Made by a program: the position numbers and the translations under genes. The notes under the pieces are model-generated. The model searched no databases. It was not told the DNA's origin and saw only the letters and a list, made by a program, of their open reading frames with translations. Of a stretch of 56,353 bases of DNA, positions 35,366 through 45,928 are shown piece after piece. Every line of letters begins with the position of its first letter. The first letter of the stretch is position 1. This DNA is from Glycomyces buryatensis (GTDB taxonomy: Bacteria; Actinomycetota; Actinomycetes; Mycobacteriales; Micromonosporaceae): positions 84,492 to 140,844 of the forward strand of contig NZ_STGY01000041.1 in NCBI RefSeq assembly GCF_004912275.1. The letters run 5' to 3'.

Positions 35366-36847
35366 ATGTCTGAGAAGAAGTCCGGCGAGCGCTCGCACGA
35401 CCCGCAGTTCCCGCAGAAGTTCCTCGATTTCATGCGATCGGGCTGGGGCGGCCTGGATCTGGAGGCCGCGCCGCTGACGCAGGCGGCCTACACCGACCGA
35501 CGCCGCGAGTCGCTGTCGGCGGCCTTCCCCGGCGAGACGGTCATCGTTCCCACCGGTGAGGAGAAGGTGCGCGCCAATGACACCTTCTATCCCTTCCGGG
35601 CCGGCTCGGACTTCGCTTGGCTGACGGGCGATCTCGATCCCGAGGGGGTGCTGGTGCTGCACCCGAGCGGCTCCGGCCACGACGCGGTGCTGTACCGCCG
35701 CCCGCGCAAGGGCACCGACTCCGACGAGTTCTTCCGCTCGGCGAAGTACGGCGAGCTGTGGATCGGCCGCAAGCACTCCCTGGACGAGGCCCAGACGCGA
35801 CTCGGACTGCCGTGCAAGGACGTCGAGGCGCTGGAGGCGGCGCTCGAGGGGGCGGACCGCTCGAAGGTCCGGCTGCTGCGCGGCTTCGACTCCGCGCTGG
35901 ACCGGCGCTTCGCCGCCGAGGAGGCGGCCAAGGACGCCGACGGCAAACCCGTCCTGACGCGCGACCGCGAGCTGGCGGCGGTGCTCTCGGAGCTGCGCCT
36001 GGCCAAGGACGCCTGGGAGCTGCGGCAGCTGCAGGAGGCGGTCGACGCGACCGTGCGCGGCTTCGAGGACGTCGCGCGGATCCTGCCGCGGACCGGTTCG
36101 GTCTCGGAGCGGCTCATCGAGGGCGTGTTCGGGACGCGGGCGCGGCTGGAGGGCAATGGCCTGGGCTACGACTCGATCGTCGGCGCAGGGGCCCACGCCA
36201 CCACGCTGCACTGGACCACCAACGACGGGCACACCAAGACCGGTGAGCTGCTGCTGATGGACATGGGCGTGGAGAACCGCAACCTCTACACGGCCGACAT
36301 CACCCGCACCATCCCCGTCGACGGCCACTTCACTCCACTCCAGCGCCAGGTCTACGACATCGTGCACGCCTCGCAGCAGGCCGGCATGGACGTCATCAAG
36401 CCCGGCACGGACTTCCAGGAGATTCACCAGACCTGCATGCGGGTCCTGGCCGAGGGCCTGCACGACCTGGGCATCCTGCCCGGCTCGGTCGACGAGGCGC
36501 TGGACAAGGACGCGCTGTACTACCGGCGCTGGACGCTGCACGGCTTCGGGCACATGCTCGGCCTCGACGTCCACGACTGCGCCGCCTCGCGGCCCGAGCA
36601 CTACTACAAGGGAAAGGTCCAGGAGAACTTCGTGCTCACCGTCGAACCGGGCCTGTACTTCCAAGCCAACGACGAGCTGGTGCCCGCCGAGCTGCGCGGC
36701 GTCGGCATCCGCATCGAGGACGACGTGCGCGTCACCGCCGACGGCTGCGAAAACCTGTCGGCCGGTCTGCCGCGCTCCTCGGACGAGGTCGAGACCTGGC
36801 TCCAGACCCAGCGTGAGGCCGGGCCCCGTCTCGCATCGGAGTCCTAA
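35366..36847 (+). CDS. pepP: Xaa-Pro aminopeptidase (aminopeptidase P, M24B)
   Basis: Metallopeptidase that removes N-terminal residues before proline. The 493-residue protein has an N-terminal AMP_N domain (YPFRAGSDFAWLTGDL) and a pita-bread catalytic domain. All five metal ligands appear in place: Asp in LLMDMGVE and TADITRTIP, His in HGFGHMLGLDVHD, Glu in LTVEPGLYF and Glu in GIRIEDDV. The ATG at 35366 follows GGAG. It is monocistronic and ends at a strong terminator. Confidence 0.94.
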   Translation: MSEKKSGERSHDPQFPQKFLDFMRSGWGGLDLEAAPLTQAAYTDRRRESLSAAFPGETVIVPTGEEKVRANDTFYPFRAGSDFAWLTGDLDPEGVLVLHPSGSGHDAVLYRRPRKGTDSDEFFRSAKYGELWIGRKHSLDEAQTRLGLPCKDVEALEAALEGADRSKVRLLRGFDSALDRRFAAEEAAKDADGKPVLTRDRELAAVLSELRLAKDAWELRQLQEAVDATVRGFEDVARILPRTGSVSERLIEGVFGTRARLEGNGLGYDSIVGAGAHATTLHWTTNDGHTKTGELLLMDMGVENRNLYTADITRTIPVDGHFTPLQRQVYDIVHASQQAGMDVIKPGTDFQEIHQTCMRVLAEGLHDLGILPGSVDEALDKDALYYRRWTLHGFGHMLGLDVHDCAASRPEHYYKGKVQENFVLTVEPGLYFQANDELVPAELRGVGIRIEDDVRVTADGCENLSAGLPRSSDEVETWLQTQREAGPRLASES

Positions 36848-36893
36848 GCCGCCGGTATTTCGGCTGGTAGTAGCGTTCGTCACAGGGCGCCTG

Positions 36894-36921
36894 TGGACGC
36901 TCCTAACCCGAGGTCTATAGT
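36894..36921 (+). promoter_or_regulatory. Candidate promoter just before a terminator (short transcript?)
   Basis: TGGACG (36894-36899), a 16-base spacer and TATAGT (36916-36921) form a good sigma-70-like promoter 46 bases after the pepP stop. A terminator begins 30 bases later. It would make a transcript of about 75 bases, or an attenuated leader for acnA. The gap 36848-37243 holds nothing else that looks coding. Confidence 0.35.
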
Positions 36922-36950
36922 CCGATTTTAGGCTTATATCCACCGCACCG

Positions 36951-37004
36951 GGCCGGCGGCGGCGGTTACCGCACACCAACCGCCCGCCGCCGCCGGCCTT
37001 TAAA
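36951..37004 (+). terminator. Terminator between pepP and acnA
   Basis: A perfect 15-bp CGG-repeat stem (36951-36965 and 36984-36998) with an 18-base loop, followed by TTTAAAA. It can end the pepP transcript or act on the small candidate transcript that starts just upstream. Confidence 0.8.
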
Positions 37005-37087
37005 ACCCGTGCGGGGTGCCTATGCATCGGCGATGCTCTCCGCCTTGAAACCCGCAGAACCCGTGGTGGTACAGTTGGATCCGTTAA

Positions 37088-39970
<2,883 letters not shown>

Positions 39971-39986
39971 GCCAGAATTACGGAGA

Positions 39987-40010
39987 GGGGCGGGCCTGCG
40001 GGCCCGCCCC
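39987..40010 (+). terminator. Terminator of acnA
   Basis: A perfect 10-bp GC stem (39987-39996 and 40001-40010) with a TGCG loop and ATT after it, 16 bases past the acnA stop. Confidence 0.8.
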
Positions 40011-40038
40011 ATTCCCGTTCCATCCCTAGGAGAACCCC

Positions 40039-40446
40039 ATGTCAGACGCCGCCAGGTACCGCGACCCGCGCGGCACCTCCCCGTTCAGCTACTCCCTGCA
40101 CCACGTTCAGATCGCCATCCCTCCGGGCACGGAGGACGAGGCGCGTGCGTACTACGTCGGCAACCTCGGCATGACCGAGGTGCAGAAGCCGCCGGAGCTC
40201 GCCAAGCGGGGCGGCCTGTGGCTGCGCACCGACGCGCTGGAGATCCACCTGGGCGTCGAGGCCGATCATGTGCCCGCCCGGAAGGCACATCCGGGCATCC
40301 TGACGGGGTACCTCGACGGCCTGAGCGCGCGCCTTTCCTGGGCGGGGCACGAGGTCGTCTGGGATGAGGACTTCATCGGCTACCGCCGCTTCCACACCCA
40401 CGACCCCTTCGGCAACCGCCTGGAGTTCATGTCCCCCTTGGATTGA
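40039..40446 (+). CDS. VOC-superfamily (glyoxalase-like) protein
   Basis: A 135-residue protein with the paired beta-alpha-beta-beta-beta units of the VOC fold. HHVQIAIPPGTEDEARAYYVGNLGMTEVQKP opens the domain and FHTHDPFGNRLEFMSP closes it. The metal-ligand positions (an N-terminal His and a C-terminal Glu) are present. Members include dioxygenases, lyases and resistance proteins; the substrate is unknown. ATG at 40039 with AGGAG upstream. Confidence 0.85.
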   Translation: MSDAARYRDPRGTSPFSYSLHHVQIAIPPGTEDEARAYYVGNLGMTEVQKPPELAKRGGLWLRTDALEIHLGVEADHVPARKAHPGILTGYLDGLSARLSWAGHEVVWDEDFIGYRRFHTHDPFGNRLEFMSPLD

Positions 40447-40541
40447 GGCGAGCGCTCTCGAAAACCGCTCTCGAAAACCCAGTCGACTGGGTTCTGCGAT
40501 CGGCGTTGACGAACGGGTCGCACCCCTGTCAGGCTCGGTAT

Positions 40542-41000
40542 ATGGCCTCCTCTTATCAATTGGCGCAAGTGAACATCGGGCGCATGCTCGCTCCGCTCGA
40601 CACCCCTCAGATGCACGGCTTCGTGTCCAATCTCGACGCTGTCAACGCGGTCGCCGACGCCGCCGAGGGGTTCGTGTGGCGGCTGGTCGACGAGGGCGGG
40701 GCCTCCGCCACCGACTTCCGGGTCTTCGGCGACGAGTGGCTCATTCTCAACATGTCGGTGTGGACCTCTCCGGAGACGCTGAACGCCTACGTCTACGGTC
40801 CCGATCACCGCGCGATCCTGCAGCGCCGCCGCGAGTTCTTCGAACGCCTGACGGAGCCGTACGCGGCGATGTGGTGGGTCCCCGCCGGGCATCGTCCGAC
40901 GCCGGAGGAAGCCGAGAAGCGACTGACGATCCTGCGGGAGAAGGGCCCCACGCCCGAGGCGTTCACCATGCGCGACCTGTTCCCGTCCCCCGCGGACTAA
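40542..41000 (+). CDS. DUF3291-family protein
   Basis: A 152-residue cytoplasmic protein of the DUF3291 family, related to dimeric ferredoxin-fold monooxygenases. It starts MASSYQLAQVNIGRM and has NLDAVNAVADAAEGFVWRL and MSVWTSPETLNAYVYGPDHR. Function unknown. The ATG at 40542 gives the canonical N-terminus; a TTGACG lies 36 bases upstream. The last 24 bases of its coding end recur imperfectly 60 bases downstream (41041-41064). Confidence 0.8.
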   Translation: MASSYQLAQVNIGRMLAPLDTPQMHGFVSNLDAVNAVADAAEGFVWRLVDEGGASATDFRVFGDEWLILNMSVWTSPETLNAYVYGPDHRAILQRRREFFERLTEPYAAMWWVPAGHRPTPEEAEKRLTILREKGPTPEAFTMRDLFPSPAD

Positions 41001-41136
41001 CGGTGCTCCGGTGGTCTCGTGCTGCCCGGGCTGTCCGGCGTTCCCGCCACCCGCGGACTAACGGGTGTTCAAGACCCTCCCGGTGATCGGCCTCACCGGG
41101 CGGAATCCTCGGTGCGCCAAGGCGGTTGAACTGGAA

Positions 41137-42222
41137 ATGGAGCGCGAAGTCGAGGTCGTCGTGATCGGGGCCGGCCAGGCCGGTCTCGCGGCCGCCTATC
41201 ACCTGCGGCGGCACTTCGAGCCCGGGACGGACTTCGTCGTCCTGGACCACTCGCCCCATGCGGGAGGCGCCTGGCAGTTCCGGTGGCCGACGCTCACCTT
41301 CAAGACCGTCAACGGGGTGTACCAGCTTCCCGGGATGTCCGTTCCAGAGCCCGATCCTCGAACGCCCGTCTCCGGCGTCATCTCCGATTACTTCGCCGAA
41401 TACGAGCGCCACTTCGATCTGCGCGTGCAGCGGCCCGTCTCGGTGCGGTCCGTCCGGTCGCGCCAGGACGGTCGCCTCGAAGTCGCCACCGATCGCGGCA
41501 CCTGGATCGCCCGCGCCCTCATCAATGCCACCGGCACCTGGTACCGGCCCTTCTGGCCCCGCTACCCCGGTCAGGAGACCTTCGCCGGCCGCCAGCTCCA
41601 CACCGCTCAGTACCGCGGACCATGGGAGTTCGAGGGCCAACGCGTCGCCGTCGTGGGCGGCGGCATCTCCGCCGTTCAGCACCTGTTGGAGATCCATCCG
41701 TACGCCGAGGCCACGCACTGGTTCACCCGTCGGCCGCCGCTGTGGCGAGACGGCGAGTTCAATCCCGACCGGGGCCGTGAGGCCGTCGCGATGGTCGAGG
41801 ACCGCGTGCGCCGCGGGCTGCGGCCCCGCAGCGTCATCAGTGTCACCGGCATTCCGCTCTCGCCCGAGATCCAGGCGGCGCGGGAGGCCGGGATCCTCGC
41901 CGCGAATCCGGTGTTCGACCGCATCGAACCGGCCGGACCGGTGACGGAGGACGGTTCGATCATGCCGGTCGACGTCATCTTTTGGGCCACCGGCTTCCGT
42001 GCCTCGCTCGATCACCTGGCGCCGCTGGCGCTGCGGGGCAGCGGCGGCGGGATCGTCATGGACGGGACGCGGGTGGCGGCCGATCCCCGTGTCCATCTCG
42101 TCGGATACGGGCCTTCGGCGAGCACGATCGGCGCGAATCGCGCGGGGAGGGCGGCGGTCAGGGAGATCCGGGCGCTGCTGACCGAGGAGGCGCCCGCACC
42201 TCGGGCGGTCATTCGAGGCTGA
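41137..42222 (+). CDS. Flavin-dependent monooxygenase-like oxidoreductase
   Basis: A 361-residue protein with an N-terminal FAD-binding GxGxxG (VVVIGAGQAGLAAAYHL), the GAWQFRWPTL region near the flavin, a second dinucleotide motif VAVVGGGISAVQ for NAD(P)H, and the FMO/BVMO-type FWATGF. It resembles single-domain flavin monooxygenases and thioredoxin-reductase-like oxidases. Substrate unknown. The ATG at 41137 was chosen because the FAD motif follows directly; the frame extends to 41065. Its 3' end overlaps the convergent gene at 42209 by 14 bases. Confidence 0.82.
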   Translation: MEREVEVVVIGAGQAGLAAAYHLRRHFEPGTDFVVLDHSPHAGGAWQFRWPTLTFKTVNGVYQLPGMSVPEPDPRTPVSGVISDYFAEYERHFDLRVQRPVSVRSVRSRQDGRLEVATDRGTWIARALINATGTWYRPFWPRYPGQETFAGRQLHTAQYRGPWEFEGQRVAVVGGGISAVQHLLEIHPYAEATHWFTRRPPLWRDGEFNPDRGREAVAMVEDRVRRGLRPRSVISVTGIPLSPEIQAAREAGILAANPVFDRIEPAGPVTEDGSIMPVDVIFWATGFRASLDHLAPLALRGSGGGIVMDGTRVAADPRVHLVGYGPSASTIGANRAGRAAVREIRALLTEEAPAPRAVIRG

Positions 42223-43036
42223 CGAGCGCCTGGAGCGGCCAATGGTCGGAGGGCGTGACACCGTCGGCCGCGTAGGTGTTCACGCCGATCTGGTGGACCT
42301 TCACGCCCGACTGGACCAGGATCCAGTCGATGCGGTCCTTGCCTTCGACCGGCTCGGTCTTCCAGCGGTTGAAGGTGCCCCATTCCGGGGTGAGGCGTTC
42401 CTCGGCGAGGTTCCAGGCGTCGGTGAGGCCCGCGCCGTGGCGTCGGGCGCCGGTCAGAACCTTGTAGGGCTTGGAGCTGGGTTCGCAGTTGAAGTCCCCC
42501 GCCACGATCGCCGGTGAGCGGAAGCGGGCCACGACGTCGCGGTTGATCTCCGCGCCCTTGCGTTGGGCGCGTTCGGATCGGTGGTCGAGGTGGTTGTCGA
42601 CAATGTGGAAATCGGCGCCGGTTTCCTTGTCCTCGAACCGGATCCAGGTGAGCATGCGGACCGTGCGGCTGCCCCAGCTGCGGGAGCCGACCACGTTGGG
42701 ATGGCGCGAGAGCCACAGATGGTCGTATTCGACGGGGGCGAGCCGGGCCGATTCCCAGAACACCGCGGTCGATTCGCTGCGGGAGCTGCCCCCGCGCCCC
42801 AGGTGGATCCAGTCGTAGCCGTCCAGGTCGGCGCGGAGTTCGAGCAGTTGCCGGTAGCGGCCCTCCTGGGTACAAAGGACGGTGGGCCGCTCGCGCGCGA
42901 TGAGGCCCTGCACCAGCGGGCGCCGCTTCCACCACGACTGCGGGGCCTGGCCGGTGGCGGAGCGCAGGTTGTAGGTCATGACGTGCAGGTACGGTGCGTC
43001 GGCCGGTCCGATCAGCGGTTTCTCCGGGTCGCTCAT
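42209..43036 (-). CDS. Endonuclease/exonuclease/phosphatase-family protein, cytoplasmic paralog
   Basis: A 275-residue EEP-fold enzyme. It shows VMTYNLRSA (N), TVLCTQEG (Glu metal ligand), VDNHLDH, the VAGDFN motif (Asp, Asn) and the C-terminal SDHWPL (Asp, His), so the active site looks intact. No signal peptide is present. Substrate could be DNA, phospholipid or sphingomyelin-like. It is the downstream member of a tandem pair; the paralog at 43102-44016 is clearly related along its length but is exported. The ATG at 43036 begins MSDPEKPLIG. Its 3' end overlaps the convergent flavoprotein gene. Confidence 0.82.
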   Translation of the reverse strand: MSDPEKPLIGPADAPYLHVMTYNLRSATGQAPQSWWKRRPLVQGLIARERPTVLCTQEGRYRQLLELRADLDGYDWIHLGRGGSSRSESTAVFWESARLAPVEYDHLWLSRHPNVVGSRSWGSRTVRMLTWIRFEDKETGADFHIVDNHLDHRSERAQRKGAEINRDVVARFRSPAIVAGDFNCEPSSKPYKVLTGARRHGAGLTDAWNLAEERLTPEWGTFNRWKTEPVEGKDRIDWILVQSGVKVHQIGVNTYAADGVTPSDHWPLQALVSLE

Positions 43037-43101
43037 GGTCGAGACGATAACCGGCGGGCGGCCGTCATGCGAGGACTTCTCGAAGACGGCCGCCCGGCCG
43101 T

Positions 43102-44016
43102 TCACGGGAGGGAGATCAGGGCTTGGGCCGGGTAGTGGTCGGAGGGGGTCAGGCCGTCCTCGGAGTAGGTGTTGACGGCGGCCTGGTGGATGCGGATGTC
43201 GGGGCTGGTCATGATCCAGTCGATGCGGCGGGCCTCCTCGCTGGGGACGGGGTCCCAGCCGTTCCAGGTGCCGTAGACGGGGGTGACCTGTTCTTCGGCG
43301 GCCAGCATGGTGTCGACGAGTCCGCCGTCGGTGAGGATCTGGTAGGTCGGGGTCTCGGGGAGCTGGTTGAAGTCGCCGGCGGTGATGACCGGGGAGGTCC
43401 ACTGGGACATGACGTCGAGGTTCATCTGGGCGCCCTTCTGGCGCGAGTCCTCCGACTGGTGGTCGAAGTGGTTGTTGACCGTGTAGAAGTCCTTGCCGGT
43501 CTCCAGGTCCTCGAAGCGGATCCAGGTGAGCATCCGCACGACGTTATTGCCCCAGCCCTTGGAGCCGATGAGGTACGGGGTGTCGGAGAGCCACTGGTGG
43601 TCGTATTCGAGGACCTTGAGCCGCTTGGTGTTCCAGTAGATCGCGGTGGCCTCGCTCTTGCTGCCGCCGGTGCGCCCCAGGTGGATCCAGTCGAAGCCGC
43701 GGACGTCGGCGAGGACGTCCTGGAGCTGGCCGTAGAGGCCCTCCTGAGTGAACAGGATGGTGGGCTTCTCTCGCTTGAGGACGGTGGCGACGAGCGGTCG
43801 GCGCTCGTCCCAGGTGTGGGGCGAGGCGTCGCCGCCCTCGTAGCGGATGTTGAAGGTGAGCAGGTGGATCCGGTCGCCGTCGGGAGCTCCGATGAGGGGT
43901 CCGCTGGCGGTGTCCTGGGCGTGGGCGGTTCCGGTGAAGGCGGTGTTCGCTACGACGGTGGCACCGAGGGCGAGGCTCGCTCCGATTACGTTCCGTCGAC
44001 TAAGGATCTTCGTCAT
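43102..44016 (-). CDS. Exported endonuclease/exonuclease/phosphatase-family protein
   Basis: A 304-residue EEP-fold protein with a twin-arginine-type signal (MTKILSRRNVIGASLALGA, cleavage near AHA at about residue 33). The catalytic set is complete: LLTFNIRYE, ILFTQEG, VNNHFDHQ, ITAGDFNQLP and SDHYPAQAL. Secreted relatives act as phosphodiesterases, nucleases or phospholipases. AGAGG is 6 bases before the ATG. The tandem paralog follows 65 bases downstream, so the two may be co-transcribed. Confidence 0.85.
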   Translation of the reverse strand: MTKILSRRNVIGASLALGATVVANTAFTGTAHAQDTASGPLIGAPDGDRIHLLTFNIRYEGGDASPHTWDERRPLVATVLKREKPTILFTQEGLYGQLQDVLADVRGFDWIHLGRTGGSKSEATAIYWNTKRLKVLEYDHQWLSDTPYLIGSKGWGNNVVRMLTWIRFEDLETGKDFYTVNNHFDHQSEDSRQKGAQMNLDVMSQWTSPVITAGDFNQLPETPTYQILTDGGLVDTMLAAEEQVTPVYGTWNGWDPVPSEEARRIDWIMTSPDIRIHQAAVNTYSEDGLTPSDHYPAQALISLP

Positions 44017-44093
44017 GAAACCTCTATATCTCAGGAGGAAGGCGATGGGATAGCAAGTTCACGACAAAAGCGACTGAATGACAACCGACAGTA

Positions 44094-44116
44094 CGTGAAT
44101 GCTTCGCTAATTCACG
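44094..44116 (-). promoter_or_regulatory. Inverted repeat upstream of the exported EEP gene
   Basis: CGTGAAT (44094-44100) and ATTCACG (44110-44116) form a 7-bp inverted repeat with a 9-base spacer, about 80 bases before the ATG at 44016 and beyond the neighbouring terminator. It could be an operator for a dimeric repressor. Confidence 0.35.
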
Positions 44117-44132
44117 TTGGCGCGCATGAAAA

Positions 44133-44160
44133 CGCCCTCCCCGGGTGGTCGGGGAGGGCG
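44133..44160 (-). terminator. Terminator of the FAD monooxygenase gene
   Basis: A perfect 11-bp stem (44133-44143 and 44150-44160), followed on the - strand by TTTTCA. A second perfect 13-bp hairpin (44199-44211 and 44215-44227) lies between it and the stop codon. Confidence 0.85.
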
Positions 44161-44242
44161 CATCCTCGTCCTAAAGCGGCAGTGCTCCGGACGTGGTGAC
44201 GGCGGCGAGCCGAGCTCGCCGCCGTCGGGTGTTTCCCGGTGG

Positions 44243-45670
44243 TCATTTCCCGGCGTGGGCCGCGAGGTATCCGCGGATCGCCTCGGGGTCATCGGTTCCG
44301 GCCCAACCGATGTAGCCGTCGGGGCGGATCACGCGGGCCAGTCCGTCGGACTCGGTCGGCGCCTCGTCCACCACGTGCTCGCCGTCGAACTCCCCCGCGC
44401 TGTCGAGCACCACGAACCTGCCGCCGCGCAAGCGCTCGTAGAGGCGCTTGCCGCCGACCAGGTCGGTGTCGCGGGCACGGCGACCGACCTCGCGGTGCTC
44501 GCCGACGCCGTGTCCGTAGTGGATGGCGATGCCGCTGATCTGGCCGGCCATCTTCGCCATGACGGGCCCCAGCCGCACCACCGTCGACAGGGCGACCGTG
44601 CGCAGCAGGCGGCCGACCCGGGATCGGCCGGCCGCGGCGCGGACCATGGCGCCGCTGGTGCGGAGCACGGCCTCGCCGACCGGGTGGCGCTCGCCTTCGA
44701 AGGTGTCGAGCAGCGACGGGTCGGCGCCGCGCAGGACGGCGGCGAGCTTCCAGGAGAGGTTGGCCGCGTCCTGGAGTCCGGTGTTCATGCCCATGCCGCC
44801 CGCCGGGGAGTGGCAGTGGGCGGCGTCGCCCGCGATGAAGACATTGCCCTTGCGGTAGGTCGGGGCCTGGCGCTCGTCGGAGTGGAAGCGGGAGACCCAG
44901 CGGGCGTCGCGCATCCCGAAGTCGTCGCCGAAGGAGAACCGCAGCGCCTCCTTGAGCTCCTCCATCTCGACGGGCGCGTCGTCGGGCTGCTGGTCGCGGC
45001 GGTTCCAGGCGATGATGCGCCAGTAGCCGTCGGCGAAGTCCGCGACGAAGCAGAATGCGCCGTCGCCCGCGTCGATCGCGGGGCTCCGCTTCGGCGGGCG
45101 GTCGAGCTTCACGTCGGCGAGCATGATCGATTTCAGGACCGCCTCGCCGGGGAAGGGGACATCGATGGCCCGCCGGACCGCCGAGTGGACGCCGTCGGTG
45201 CCCACGACGTACGCGGCGGTGCGCTCGCCCTCGTCGGTGTGGACGGTGACGATCCCGTCCCGCTGGTCGATGCCGGTGACCTCGCGGCCGTAGAGGATGG
45301 CTGCCCCGGCCCTGAGGGCGCGGTCGCGCAGCACCTCTTCGACCTGGTACTGCGGGGTCATGAGCAGGTAGGGGAATCGCGAATCGAGCCCGCTCATGTT
45401 CACCTGGGCCCTGCCGAACAGGCCGAGCCTCTCGACCTTGTTGCCGCCCTTGGCGAACAACTCATCGGCGAGGCCGCGGGCGTCGAGGACCTCGAGGGTG
45501 CGGGCGTGCACGGCGAAGGCGCGGGAGAGATTGGACAGTTCGGCACCGCGCTTCTCCAGGACGGTGACGTCGACGCCGGCCTCGGCGAGGTCGCCGGCGA
45601 GCAGGAGTCCGGTGGGACCGGCGCCGACGACGATGACTTGAGACTTCTGGTCTTCCGCGTACTCGGACAT
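44243..45670 (-). CDS. FAD-dependent aromatic-ring hydroxylase-type monooxygenase
   Basis: A 475-residue class A flavin monooxygenase. It has the FAD GxGxxG (VIVVGAGPTGLLLAGDLA), the DG motif (YVVGTDGVHSAVRR) and the GD motif with pocket residues (FIAGDAAHCHSPAGGMGMNTGLQDAANLSWKL). The C-terminal thioredoxin-like domain is shortened. Relatives tailor polyketides (PgaE/RdmE) or inactivate rifampicin and tetracyclines, so the substrate may be an aromatic antibiotic. No biosynthetic genes are nearby. A TTAC-G-GTAA palindrome near 45726 may be an operator. Confidence 0.9.
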   Translation of the reverse strand: MSEYAEDQKSQVIVVGAGPTGLLLAGDLAEAGVDVTVLEKRGAELSNLSRAFAVHARTLEVLDARGLADELFAKGGNKVERLGLFGRAQVNMSGLDSRFPYLLMTPQYQVEEVLRDRALRAGAAILYGREVTGIDQRDGIVTVHTDEGERTAAYVVGTDGVHSAVRRAIDVPFPGEAVLKSIMLADVKLDRPPKRSPAIDAGDGAFCFVADFADGYWRIIAWNRRDQQPDDAPVEMEELKEALRFSFGDDFGMRDARWVSRFHSDERQAPTYRKGNVFIAGDAAHCHSPAGGMGMNTGLQDAANLSWKLAAVLRGADPSLLDTFEGERHPVGEAVLRTSGAMVRAAAGRSRVGRLLRTVALSTVVRLGPVMAKMAGQISGIAIHYGHGVGEHREVGRRARDTDLVGGKRLYERLRGGRFVVLDSAGEFDGEHVVDEAPTESDGLARVIRPDGYIGWAGTDDPEAIRGYLAAHAGK

Positions 45671-45841
45671 GGCCGTCTCCCTCGGGGTGGGTGGGAACTC
45701 TTTAATTCATCATCCGTTGAATTTACGGTAACATCCGGCGGCGCACGACGGAAGTCGTTGCGGAGCATGACGTTGAATGATCCGAGACACACGAAGCGGA
45801 GAGCGGGGCAAGAGGGGGCGAACGCCTCCGGAAAAAGCACC

Positions 45842-45873
45842 AGGGCCGCGGGAGGTGAGAAACCCGCGGCCCT
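45842..45873 (-). terminator. Terminator downstream of the eRF1-like gene
   Basis: A perfect 11-bp stem (45842-45852 and 45863-45873), followed on the - strand by GGTGCTTTTTCC. It ends transcripts that come from the eRF1-like gene or from the iron box region. Confidence 0.8.
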
Positions 45874-45895
45874 AAGCTGTGCTACCGAGATGAAC

Positions 45896-45914
45896 TTAGC
45901 ATAGGCTAACCTAA
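45896..45914. promoter_or_regulatory. IdeR/DtxR-type iron box
   Basis: TTAGCATAGGCTAACCTAA matches the actinobacterial iron-box consensus TTAGGTTAGGCTAACCTAA at 17 of 19 positions. It lies 14 bases past the 3' end of the eRF1-like gene and is separated from the monooxygenase gene by a terminator. A TATGCT -10 overlaps it on the - strand. No siderophore gene is adjacent, so the controlled transcript is not obvious; a short iron-repressed RNA ending at 45842 is one option. Confidence 0.65.
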
Positions 45915-45928
45915 TCGATCAAGAGGGG

